In this document: in pieces, positions 1 through 6,863 of the stretch | Layout: every line of letters starts with the position of its first letter | Numbering within the stretch: the first letter of the stretch is position 1 | DNA from: Alphaproteobacteria bacterium | GTDB taxonomy: Bacteria; Pseudomonadota; Alphaproteobacteria; JAEULC01 | Length of the DNA: 9,415 bases | Assembly: GCA_020851015.1 (NCBI GenBank) | Contig: JADZDN010000267.1 | Coordinates: 1-9,415 of the forward strand | Direction of reading: 5' to 3' | Program-made: the position numbers and the translations under genes | The notes under the pieces: generated by a model | Told to the model about the DNA's origin: nothing | The model's database searches: none | The model's input: only the letters and a program-made list of their open reading frames with translations

Positions 1-715
1 CCGGCACGCGCACGCAGGTCGCCTGCACCTTGATGGAAGGATCGAGGATCTTCTTGGTCTCCTCGGTCATCTTCCATTCCTCCTTCGTCTCGCCGCCCGG
101 CATGAACACGTCGATATGCGGGATGCAGTTGAAGGCGATGCGCTTGGTGAACTTCTTCGGCTCGACCGGCTGGGCGCCGTAGATGTTGCGGGTCTGGTTC
201 CACAACTCGTCCATCGCGTCCTTGCCGGCGCCGGACACGGACTGATACGTGGCGACCACGACGCGCCTGATCTTCGCCAGGTCGTGCAGCGGCTTCAGCG
301 CGACCACCATCTGGATGGTCGAGCAGTTGGGATTGGCGATGATGTTGCGGTTCTTGTACTGGGCGATCGCCTCGGGATTGACCTCCGGCACCACCAGCGG
401 GATGTCCGGCTCCATGCGGAAGCGCGAGGTGTTGTCGATCACCACGCAGCCGGCCTTGGCGGCCTTGGGCGCGTAGATGTCCGACACCTTGGCGCCGGGC
501 GAGAACAGGCCGATGTCGATGTGCTTGAAGTCGAACTTGGCAAGGTCCTGCACCCGCAGGGTCTGGTCCTCGCCGAAGCTGACCTCCTTGCCCGCCGACC
601 GCTCGGAGGCCAGCGCGACCACCTCGTCGACCGGAAACTCATGCTCGACCAGCGTGTTCAGCATCTCGCGGCCGACATTGCCGGTGGCGCCCACCACAGC
701 GACCCGGTAGCCCAT
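1..715 (-). CDS. asd: Aspartate-semialdehyde dehydrogenase, N-terminal 238 residues (cut by window edge)
   Basis: The enzyme reduces aspartyl-4-phosphate to aspartate semialdehyde with NADPH in the cytoplasm, the branch point to lysine/diaminopimelate, threonine and methionine. Read on the minus strand from ATG at 715, the protein opens with MGYRVAVVGATGNVGREML, whose GATGNVG (9-15) is the Rossmann NADP loop. DNTSRFRM (94-101) is the substrate-phosphate region. NPNCSTIQ (128-135) carries the catalytic cysteine C131, and QSVSGAGK (158-165) follows. The family is about 340 residues, so roughly 100 C-terminal residues, including the catalytic histidine, lie left of the window. A GAGGG ribosome-binding site at 724-720 is 4 bases from the ATG and supports this start. 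The gene diverges from the oxidoreductase gene. No frameshift or missing motif is visible in the part present. Confidence 0.96.
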   Translation of the reverse strand, partial: MGYRVAVVGATGNVGREMLNTLVEHEFPVDEVVALASERSAGKEVSFGEDQTLRVQDLAKFDFKHIDIGLFSPGAKVSDIYAPKAAKAGCVVIDNTSRFRMEPDIPLVVPEVNPEAIAQYKNRNIIANPNCSTIQMVVALKPLHDLAKIRRVVVATYQSVSGAGKDAMDELWNQTRNIYGAQPVEPKKFTKRIAFNCIPHIDVFMPGGETKEEWKMTEETKKILDPSIKVQATCVRVP

Positions 716-850
716 GACACCCTCGATTCTTCCGGCCGCGACAAAAATGCTTAACGGCGGCCATTGCGCCGCACCATCGCGGCGCGCGATCATTACTCTG
801 CCATACCAGTGGTTTCAAGCCGACTCCGGTTCCAGGGAGACCCCCGTTTC
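716..850. other. Divergent intergenic region between asd and the oxidoreductase gene
   Basis: This 135-bp gap must hold the promoters for both divergent genes. A perfect 7-bp inverted repeat (GCGCCGC at 766-772, GCGGCGC at 779-785, loop ACCATC) lies near its centre. It has no T-tract on either side, so it looks more like a protein-binding site or chance GC structure than a terminator. On the minus strand a TTGAAA hexamer followed after 17 bases by TAATGA could be a weak asd promoter, but the -10 match is poor. An in-frame GTG at 764 would extend the oxidoreductase through the repeat. The extension is not family-like, and the ATG at 851 is preferred. Confidence 0.4.
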
Positions 851-1612
851 ATGCATGCCCTGATCGTGCTCGCCCATCCCGAGCCGCATTCGTTCAACGC
901 CCAGCTGAAAGACACCGCCGTCGAGACCTTGAAGGCCCAGGGTCATACGGTCGAGGTCTCCGACCTCTACGCCCAGGGTTTCGACCCCGCGGAAGGCCCG
1001 CGGCATTTCGCCCGGCGCGCCCGGTCCGAGCGTTTCGGCGCCCAGACCGAGCAGCGCCATGCCCACGAGACCGGAACGACCGGCGCCGACGTGGCGGCGG
1101 AGATCGCCAAGCTGGGGCGCGCCGATTTCGTGCTGTTCCAGTACCCGATCTGGTGGTTCGGCATGCCGGCCATGCTGAAGGGCTGGATCGACCGCGTCTT
1201 CACCTTCGGCGGCATCTATACCGCCAAGCAGCGCTACGAGAACGGCAAGTTCCTGGGCAAGCGCGCCATGCTGTCGGTCACCGCCGGGGCGCCGGAGCCG
1301 TCCTACAACTACAATGGCCGCAGCGGCGAGCTGGCCCTGCTGCTGTGGCCGATGCACAAGAGCCTGGTCTATGTCGGCTACCAGGTCCTGCCGCCGTTCT
1401 TGAGCGCCGGCATCCAGGACGGCATCAAGTACGACCGCCCGGTGGACGAGCGGCAGCGGGTCGATGCCTATAAGAAGGGACTGGCGGATCGCCTGGGCCG
1501 GTTGGACGAACAGATGCCTCTGCCCTTCAACATGCTGGCCGATTTCGACGACAGCGGGCGGCTGAAGCCCGGCGCGCCGGCATACAGCCCGTTCATCCGC
1601 GCCGAGCCCTAA
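851..1612 (+). CDS. NAD(P)H:quinone oxidoreductase-like flavoprotein (flavodoxin_2 fold)
   Basis: This 253-residue protein resembles the NQO1/MdaB/KefF group, cytoplasmic FMN or FAD enzymes that use NAD(P)H to reduce quinones or similar acceptors by two electrons. The N-terminal LIVLAHPEPHSFN (4-16) is the flavin-phosphate-binding strand and loop. FQYPIWWFGMPAMLKGWIDR (96-115) is the family hallmark and is very close to the corresponding stretch of mammalian NQO1. VTAGAPEPSYN (143-153) sits where NQO1 has its TTGG flavin loop, but it is divergent. The substrate cannot be deduced. The ATG at 851 starts the flavin-binding strand directly, and AGGGAG at 834-839 is an acceptable if slightly distant ribosome-binding site. 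The next gene starts 12 bases after the stop, so the two are probably co-transcribed, although no functional link is obvious. Confidence 0.88.
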   Translation: MHALIVLAHPEPHSFNAQLKDTAVETLKAQGHTVEVSDLYAQGFDPAEGPRHFARRARSERFGAQTEQRHAHETGTTGADVAAEIAKLGRADFVLFQYPIWWFGMPAMLKGWIDRVFTFGGIYTAKQRYENGKFLGKRAMLSVTAGAPEPSYNYNGRSGELALLLWPMHKSLVYVGYQVLPPFLSAGIQDGIKYDRPVDERQRVDAYKKGLADRLGRLDEQMPLPFNMLADFDDSGRLKPGAPAYSPFIRAEP

Positions 1613-1624
1613 GCGCCAGTTCCC

Positions 1625-3667
1625 GTGATCCCGGCCGGTCATCGCGCGCCGGAAGCCTGGCCGATACGGGCGGCGATCGCGGGTTTCGTCGTCTTCGCCG
1701 CGTTCCTCGTGCGCGATGCGGTCGGCGTGCCGTCGATCGCCTGGATGAACCACTACGCGCCGCAGGACTTTCCGACGCCGCGGTCGCTGGTCGACCTGCT
1801 CTGGAATACGCGGCTGCCCTTGCCGCCGCTGCTGACGGCGGCGGAGATACTGAACTTCCAGTTCGACGGCACGACCGGTCTCGTCACGGCCTGGCTTTAC
1901 CGCTTCTGCCTGGTCGCAAGCTACGCCCTTGCCCTCTGGCTGGCGCGGCGTTGCGTGGCGCAGTTCGCCGTGGCGCTTGCGCTGTCGGTCGTGTTCCTTT
2001 GGGCGACGACGGTGATCCATCCTGCCGGCGCCTGGGTCTACGACCTGCTGCTGCCAACGCTGCTGCTCGGGTTCGTCGCCTGCCTGCGCCTGGCCGGCGG
2101 CGTCGAGCGCGCATGGCCGGCGTTCCTGGCCGGGCTGTTCCTGTCCCTGGCCGAGCTGACCCGGCCCTACATGGTCCTACTGTTGCCGCTGCTCGCGGGC
2201 GGCGCGCTTGTTCGGCTTTGGCAGGCGCCCCGACGCCTGCGTATCGCCTTCGTCCTGCCGCTCGTGGCGCTGTCCGGCGCATGGCACCTGCACCAGTTCG
2301 CAAGTCACGGCCAGATCGCCTGGAGCAACCATGGCGGGTTCAACCTGCTGAACGCATGGCCGATGGTCGGCGTCCCGGACCTGGTGCCGGAGTCGCAAGA
2401 ACCGGCGGCGGCGGGGCGCTACTGGCAGCTCGACACGCAAGCGCATAGCGAGAACAACCGCCGCGCCGCCTCGGCGGTTCTTGGCTTCGTGATGGCCAAC
2501 CCCCTGCGTGCGCTGGTCCATGCTGCCGAGCGCGTCGGTATCCTGGTCTCGGCCCCGGTCGCCTATATGCGGAGCGATCCGCGGCATTGGATCCTGCCCC
2601 TCTATCGCGTCGCCGCGCGCTATGCCGCGGTCTACGCGCTGCTCGCGGCGAGCTGCATCGTGCTGGCGGCGTTGTGGCGTCCCCGCGCGGCGCCCAGGCT
2701 GCTGGCGCGGACCGACAATCTGCTGCTGCTGACCGCGGCGCTGTCGCTGCTGGTGGTGGCAATCGCCGACCATGGCGAAGAAGCGCGCTTCCTGCTGATG
2801 CTGCTGCCGCTGCTGGCCGCCGCGCCCTGGCCGAGGCTGGGTTTGCCGGTACGGCCGCGCCGCGCGACGCTGGCGGCGGCCGTCGCGGCGGTTTGCGTCG
2901 TGCCGGCCATCGAGATCGTCGCGCGGGGCGCCGAGCGGCTTCCGGCAGGGCCGCAGCAGGGCGCGTTCGCGCGTCCGCCTGCCGCATCGGCCGCGCCGGC
3001 GCGGCTGCGCGTGCTGGCGCTGAACATCCGCGGCCGGCATTGGCGCGACGCGGAACGCGCGGCCGCGGCGGTGAAACACTGCCTCGACGGCGTCCACCTG
3101 GCGGGCCTCAACGAAGTCGCGGGCGCTGCCTGGTCCGGCGGCGCGCACCAGGCCGCGGCGCTGGCCGCGGACACGGGCCTGGCCGCGGCCCATGCGGCCA
3201 GCGAGCGCCGCTGGTGGCGCGAGCAGCTCGGCCATGCCGTTCTCACCAATCTGCCGGCAGGCGCCTGGCGCAGCATCCTCCTACCGCGGCGCCTCGCCGC
3301 CGGCCATCAGTCGATGATGCTGGCCGAGCTGGACTGGGGCGGACGCAGGCTTAGCGTGCTGGTGACCCAGCTCGCCGGCGCCGACGCCGATATCCAGCTT
3401 CCGGAGGCAATCGCGCTGTTCCGCGAACTGCCGCCGCCGGCGATCCTGATGGGCGGCCTGGTCAAGCTCGGCGACTGGCCGGCACTGGCGGCGCTGCGCC
3501 GCGAGCCCGGCGTCGCGGCGGCCGTCGATGATGCGCCGAGGCCGGGACGCATTCCGCCGGGCAACTGGCTCCTGGCGCGCGGTTTCCGGGCCGCGGCGGA
3601 AGCCCGCTGCGACGGCGTCGAGCCCGGCCAGCCGGGCCTGATCCTGGAACTGGAGCCCTTGCCCTGA
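1625..3667 (+). CDS. Polytopic GT-C-like membrane protein fused to a degenerate EEP-like domain
   Basis: This 680-residue protein has two parts. Residues 1-432 contain roughly ten hydrophobic helices (near 14-32, 84-106, 114-130, 138-156, 165-195, 206-222, 331-350, 365-381, 386-400 and 414-432) with a large hydrophilic loop at about 223-295. LTRPYMVLLLPLL (178-190) and HGEEARFLLMLLPLLAA (383-399) resemble the helix motifs of GT39/PMT/ArnT-type GT-C glycosyltransferases. After a Pro/Ala-rich linker (437-459), residues 461-680 follow the EEP fold pattern: LRVLALNIRG (461-470), HLAGLNEV (491-498), GHAVLTNLPAG (536-546), LSVLVTQL (576-583), then AILMGG (606-611). N467 and E497 are kept. The usual THL histidine is Q582, GDFN is replaced by GGLV (610-613), and no SDH motif is seen, so nuclease or phosphatase activity is unlikely. 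The start is GTG at 1625 with no clear ribosome-binding site, 12 bases after the upstream stop, which suggests translational coupling. The later ATG at 1745 would lose the first helix. Glycosyltransferase activity and substrate are inference only. Confidence 0.72.
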   Translation: MIPAGHRAPEAWPIRAAIAGFVVFAAFLVRDAVGVPSIAWMNHYAPQDFPTPRSLVDLLWNTRLPLPPLLTAAEILNFQFDGTTGLVTAWLYRFCLVASYALALWLARRCVAQFAVALALSVVFLWATTVIHPAGAWVYDLLLPTLLLGFVACLRLAGGVERAWPAFLAGLFLSLAELTRPYMVLLLPLLAGGALVRLWQAPRRLRIAFVLPLVALSGAWHLHQFASHGQIAWSNHGGFNLLNAWPMVGVPDLVPESQEPAAAGRYWQLDTQAHSENNRRAASAVLGFVMANPLRALVHAAERVGILVSAPVAYMRSDPRHWILPLYRVAARYAAVYALLAASCIVLAALWRPRAAPRLLARTDNLLLLTAALSLLVVAIADHGEEARFLLMLLPLLAAAPWPRLGLPVRPRRATLAAAVAAVCVVPAIEIVARGAERLPAGPQQGAFARPPAASAAPARLRVLALNIRGRHWRDAERAAAAVKHCLDGVHLAGLNEVAGAAWSGGAHQAAALAADTGLAAAHAASERRWWREQLGHAVLTNLPAGAWRSILLPRRLAAGHQSMMLAELDWGGRRLSVLVTQLAGADADIQLPEAIALFRELPPPAILMGGLVKLGDWPALAALRREPGVAAAVDDAPRPGRIPPGNWLLARGFRAAAEARCDGVEPGQPGLILELEPLP

Positions 3668-3724
3668 CCCGCGCGATCCTGCCGGCGTGGTTGTGTTAAC
3701 CAATCCCCGCTAGGTTACGCCCCC

Positions 3725-4867
3725 ATGTCCGCGCGTTCGCATCACGCCCCGACCGGCCAGGAAGGCCCGCTGTTCGCCTATCGCGCGCGGCTGCGCGAGG
3801 GCGCGCTGAAGCCCGACCAGAACCAGGAACTGGCGGCGGAGAAGCTGCAGAGCCTGCACAACGCGCTCAAGCACTACAAGCCGCGCCGGGGCGCCGGCGG
3901 ATGGAAGGAGCGCCTGGGCCTGGGCGAAAAGCCGGCCGAGGCGCCGCAAGGCCTCTATATCTATGGCGGCGTAGGGCGCGGCAAATCCATGCTGATGGAC
4001 CTGTTCTTCGCCGCAGCGCCGGTCAGGGCCAAACGGCGCGTGCATTTCCACGCCTTCATGCTGGAAGTGCAGCAGCGCCTGCACGCCGCGCGCGACAAGA
4101 AGCTGGCCGAGCCGCTGCAACCCCTGGCCGAGGCGCTGGCGGCCGAGGCATGGCTGCTGTGCTTCGACGAATTTCATGTCTACACCATCGCCGACGCGAT
4201 GATCCTGGGCCGGCTGTTCGAGGCGCTGTTCCAGCGCGGCGTGGTCGTGGTCGCGACGTCGAACTGGGCGCCCGACGACCTGTACAAGGACGGGCTGCAG
4301 CGCGAGCGCTTCCTCCCGTTCATCGCGCTCATGAAGCAGAAACTGGACGTGCTGCACCTCGACGGCGGCACGGATTACCGCCTGGCGCGCATACGCTCGC
4401 TCGAGGTCTACCACCATCCGCTGGGGCGAGAGGCCGACCGGGCGCTGACGCAGGCCTTCGCGATGCTGACCGACGACGCGCCGGGCGAGGAGATGGTCGT
4501 CGACGTGCAGGGCGGCCGGACGCTCGCACTGCAGCGCACGGCGATGGGCGTAGCCTTCGCCAGCTTCGCCGAATTGTGCCAGCGCCCGCTGGGCGCGGCC
4601 GACTACCTGGCCATCGCCGGCAGCTTCCACACGCTGATCCTCTCCGGCGTGCCGCAGCTCGGTCCCGAGCGGCACAACGAGGCCCGGCGCTTCATGGTCT
4701 TGATCGACGCGCTATACGAGCATCGCGTCAACCTGGTGATGTCGGCCGAGCGGCCGCCGCACGCGCTCTATCCGCAGGGGATCGGCGCCCAGGAATTCCA
4801 GCGCACGGTCAGCCGGCTTATCGAAATGCGATCGGCCGAATATATCGACGCGCCGCACAAGGCGTGA
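3725..4867 (+). CDS. zapE: Cell division protein ZapE (AFG1-family ATPase)
   Basis: ZapE is a cytoplasmic P-loop ATPase of the AFG1 family. In E. coli it associates with the Z ring and affects FtsZ polymer stability; the mitochondrial relative AFG1/LACE1 acts in protein quality control. The 380 residues contain [18 protein letters not shown] (78-95) with the Walker A motif at 81-88, [14 protein letters not shown] (107-120), the Walker B motif LLCFDEF (144-150, D148 and E149), and a sensor-1-like [20 protein letters not shown] (177-196). The C-terminal [13 protein letters not shown] segment is also family-typical. The length fits the family. After Walker B the usual VTDIADAMIL reads [10 protein letters not shown], a small departure. 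The ATG at 3725 gives a normal N-terminus; the only ribosome-binding candidate is a weak AGG at about 3712-3714. The gene starts 57 bases after the membrane-protein gene on the same strand, so it may be read through from it or have its own weak promoter. Confidence 0.95.
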   Translation: MSARSHHAPTGQEGPLFAYRARLREGALKPDQNQELAAEKLQSLHNALKHYKPRRGAGGWKERLGLGEKPAEAPQGLYIYGGVGRGKSMLMDLFFAAAPVRAKRRVHFHAFMLEVQQRLHAARDKKLAEPLQPLAEALAAEAWLLCFDEFHVYTIADAMILGRLFEALFQRGVVVVATSNWAPDDLYKDGLQRERFLPFIALMKQKLDVLHLDGGTDYRLARIRSLEVYHHPLGREADRALTQAFAMLTDDAPGEEMVVDVQGGRTLALQRTAMGVAFASFAELCQRPLGAADYLAIAGSFHTLILSGVPQLGPERHNEARRFMVLIDALYEHRVNLVMSAERPPHALYPQGIGAQEFQRTVSRLIEMRSAEYIDAPHKA

Positions 4868-4973
4868 TCCGCCAGCGTACTGCTTGTCTCACGGAAACTT
4901 GGTTCGCCCGGGATGAAATCGCCGCCTAGATTGTCGATGAAAAAGCGTCATCCAACCTTCCAGGGGGAAAACC

Positions 4974-5882
4974 ATGCCCGGCGATATTCGCCCATCCGCC
5001 AAGCTAAGTCCTGACCTGAAATCGCAGCTCGCGAGCCTGGCGCCCGACGCGCCGCTGAGCCGGCGCGGCTTCGTCGTCACCTCGCTGTCGGCCGGTTTCG
5101 CCGCCGCCGCCATGCCGGTCTGCGCCCAGACCGTGATCACGACCGACGCCAAGGGCCTGGTCGCGGGCGAAGTGAAGATCCCCGTGCCCGACGGATCGAT
5201 CCCCGGCTATCGCGCACGGCCGGCCGACAACAAGAAACATGCGGTCGTGCTGGTGGTGCAGGAAATCTTCGGCGTGCACGAGCACATCAAGGACGTCTGC
5301 CGCCGCTTCGCCAAGGCCGGCTACTACGCCATCGCGCCCGAGCTCTATTCGCGCCAGGGCGATCCGTCGAAGATCAGCGACATCCCGACCCTGCTGTCGC
5401 AGATCGTCTCGAAGGTGCCGGACAAGCAGGTGATGGCGGACCTCGATGCCGCGGCCGCGGTGGCCGCCAAGAGCGGCCATGCCGACGCGAGCAAGCTCGC
5501 CGTCACCGGCTTCTGCTGGGGCGGCCGCATCGTGTGGCTCTACGCCGCGCACAATCCGAAGCTGAAGGCGGGCGTCGCATGGTACGGGCCGATTGCGCGG
5601 CCCGCCACGGAACTGCAGCCGAAGAATCCGATCGACCTCGCCGCCGACATCAAGGCGCCGGTGCTGGGTCTTTATGGCGGCGCCGACCAGGGCATCCCGA
5701 ACGACACGGTCGAGAAGATGCAGGCCGCGTTGAAAGCCGCCAAGAAGCCGTCGGAGATCGTCCTCTATCCCGACACGCCGCACGGATTCCACGCCGACTA
5801 CCGGCCGAGCTACCGCAAGGACAAGGCCGAGGACGGCTGGGCCAAGGCGCTGGCCTGGTTCAAGAAGAACGGCGTCGCCTGA
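4974..5882 (+). CDS. Tat-exported dienelactone hydrolase family protein
   Basis: This 302-residue alpha/beta hydrolase belongs to the dienelactone hydrolase (carboxymethylenebutenolidase) family, which opens lactones or esters using a Cys-His-Asp triad. [18 protein letters not shown] (96-113) carries the family glutamate E97. GFCWGG (179-184) holds the nucleophile C181, GGADQGIP (235-242) the aspartate D238, and TPHGFHADY (268-276) the histidine H270, so the enzyme looks intact. The N-terminus has a Tat signal: SRRGFVV (29-35), a hydrophobic stretch (35-48) and a plausible signal peptidase I site after VCA (49-51). This predicts a folded periplasmic enzyme. About 28 residues precede the twin arginines, a long n-region. 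AGGGGG at 4962-4967, six bases before the ATG, fixes the start. A GC-rich hairpin follows 25 bases after the stop. Its natural substrate cannot be deduced, and no aromatic-degradation genes are nearby. Confidence 0.92.
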   Translation: MPGDIRPSAKLSPDLKSQLASLAPDAPLSRRGFVVTSLSAGFAAAAMPVCAQTVITTDAKGLVAGEVKIPVPDGSIPGYRARPADNKKHAVVLVVQEIFGVHEHIKDVCRRFAKAGYYAIAPELYSRQGDPSKISDIPTLLSQIVSKVPDKQVMADLDAAAAVAAKSGHADASKLAVTGFCWGGRIVWLYAAHNPKLKAGVAWYGPIARPATELQPKNPIDLAADIKAPVLGLYGGADQGIPNDTVEKMQAALKAAKKPSEIVLYPDTPHGFHADYRPSYRKDKAEDGWAKALAWFKKNGVA

Positions 5883-5907
5883 TCGCGCGAAGAGCCGGTT
5901 CGACGCT

Positions 5908-5945
5908 GCGGCCCGCCCTTAAGCCGGCGGGCCGCTTGCGTTTCG
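5908..5945 (+). terminator. Intrinsic terminator after the dienelactone hydrolase gene
   Basis: A perfect 10-bp inverted repeat, GCGGCCCGCC (5908-5917) and GGCGGGCCGC (5926-5935), encloses an 8-base loop. It is followed by a broken T-rich tail (TTGCGTTT). The stem is very stable but the tail is imperfect. It separates the upstream genes from the rpsT promoter. Confidence 0.72.
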
Positions 5946-5994
5946 GGCCGCGCCGCGAGGCAGCGCCAAGGTCTTGGGCCGGCCGGCGCTGCGA

Positions 5995-6023
5995 TTGACG
6001 CTGCCGGTCCGCGACGCTATAAC
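5995..6023 (+). promoter_or_regulatory. Sigma70-type promoter of rpsT
   Basis: TTGACG (5995-6000) and TATAAC (6018-6023) are separated by exactly 17 bases and match the housekeeping hexamers at five of six positions each. Transcription would start near 6030, giving a leader of about 30 bases that contains the rpsT ribosome-binding site. This is the best promoter in the window, as expected for a ribosomal protein gene. Confidence 0.85.
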
Positions 6024-6060
6024 CCGCGCCATTTCCGAAGAATAATCAAGGATCGAGCCC

Positions 6061-6321
6061 ATGGCCAATCATCCCTCGGCCGCCAAGCGCGCCCGCCAGA
6101 GCGTCCGCCGCGCGGCCGTCAATCGTCTTCGCCGCAGCCGCGTGAAGACGTCGATCAAGAAGGTCGAGGCCGCGATCAGCGGCGGCAACAAGGAAGTCGC
6201 GCGCGCCGCGCTGAAGGCCGCGCAGCCCGAGATGCATCGCGCGGTCGACAAGGGCGTGATGGCGAAGAACACGGCGGCGCGCAAACTGTCGCGCCTCTCC
6301 GCGCGCATCAAGTCGCTCTAA
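6061..6321 (+). CDS. rpsT: 30S ribosomal protein S20
   Basis: S20 is a small helical protein that binds 16S rRNA early in assembly of the 30S subunit. The 86-residue product is extremely basic and has the family pattern throughout: [17 protein letters not shown] at the N-terminus, [16 protein letters not shown] (21-36), and [20 protein letters not shown] (65-84) at the C-terminus. The length is typical (about 85-90). AAGGA at 6048-6052 is a well-placed ribosome-binding site. The gene is monocistronic here, with its own promoter upstream and a strong terminator 24 bases after the stop. Its position just upstream of dnaA is a common alphaproteobacterial arrangement. Confidence 0.98.
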   Translation: MANHPSAAKRARQSVRRAAVNRLRRSRVKTSIKKVEAAISGGNKEVARAALKAAQPEMHRAVDKGVMAKNTAARKLSRLSARIKSL

Positions 6322-6345
6322 GCCATTGTCCGCATGATCGTCGCG

Positions 6346-6383
6346 CCGCCGCGCCGAGCCATCGGCGCGGCGGTTGTTCGTTT
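6346..6383 (+). terminator. Intrinsic terminator of rpsT
   Basis: A perfect 12-bp stem, CCGCCGCGCCGA (6346-6357) and TCGGCGCGGCGG (6362-6373), closes a GCCA tetraloop. It is followed by the T-rich tail TTGTTCGTTT (6374-6383). Stem length, small loop and tail together make this a convincing terminator that isolates rpsT from dnaA. Confidence 0.9.
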
Positions 6384-6863
6384 GCGCGCATTTGATGGGC
6401 GCGTTGTTCGACCGCAACAGCCCGGCAAGATTCATCGGCTCTTCGGTTTCGACATTGTTGCATTCGGCGCTTTTGCGGGTTTACAGTTCTTACCCTGGCG
6501 ATTGCGGCGTGGGTAGGTCGTCGCGGTCGAACAGGAAGCGGAAGATTGCCGACGGTTCGTTGACTTTGGGTATCCCGACTTTTCCGATCGTTCGCTGAGA
6601 CCGGGTCACCGTAACGGATCGCTCCGTCAGTCGCAGCCGTCGCCGGCGCCGCGCGCAGTAGATAGAAGATCGCCATTTGCAGGGGGGCGTTGATGTTGGT
6701 CTTGGTCGGTTCGTTCTCGCGCCCATCCCTGTCTCTCCGCCGCAGGCGTTTGCGAAGCAACTGAAGATCTAGTGTGGGGCACCGCGCCGGGTTCGCTTTC
6801 GGGGAACCTTTGCGCGGCGGAGACGGTTTCGCGATCGTCTCGCGGTTGATGGGGTCGGGCAGT
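6384..6863. other. 480-bp non-coding region upstream of dnaA
   Basis: This stretch has no convincing gene: the short open frames on both strands look random and have no ribosome-binding sites. By eye its GC content is clearly below that of the flanking genes. No TTATCCACA-like DnaA box was found on either strand, so it is not an evident oriC, although DnaA sites can be degenerate. It should contain the dnaA promoter and leader. A TTGACT at 6560-6565 has no good -10 partner, and I could not assign a promoter. The pentamer GTTCG recurs in the same orientation (6406, 6555, 6590, 6709 and 6791, plus 6376 in the terminator tail), three times as GGTTCG(T/C)T. A tiny TTGC/GCAA hairpin lies at 6750-6760. 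Confidence 0.6.

Noticed and set aside
815..2020. A 401-codon open frame on the minus strand opposite the oxidoreductase and the membrane-protein gene
   Set aside because: Its sequence is rich in Arg, Gln, His, Gly and Asp with no recognisable motif, as expected for an antisense frame of GC-rich coding DNA, and it crosses two well-supported plus-strand genes.
2177..3235. A 352-codon minus-strand open frame opposite the membrane-fusion gene
   Set aside because: Its Arg/Gln/Gly-rich composition is typical of an antisense shadow, while the plus frame shows regular hydrophobic helices and EEP motifs.
3668..3724. Possible zapE promoter (TTGTGT 3691-3696, TAGGTT 3711-3716)
   Set aside because: The spacer is only 14 bases and both hexamers are weak. 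It is noted but not called.
4899..4932. Possible promoter before the dienelactone hydrolase gene (TTGGTT 4899-4904, TAGATT 4927-4932)
   Set aside because: The spacer is 22 bases, too long for a sigma70 promoter, and no alternative -35 fits.
6334..6598. Two short plus-strand open frames downstream of rpsT
   Set aside because: The first overlaps the rpsT terminator hairpin and the second begins in its T-rich tail. Neither has a ribosome-binding site or protein-like pattern.
6384..6863. Candidate chromosomal origin upstream of dnaA
   Set aside because: No TTATCCACA-type box was found on either strand, and in many alphaproteobacteria oriC is not beside dnaA. Lower GC alone is not enough.
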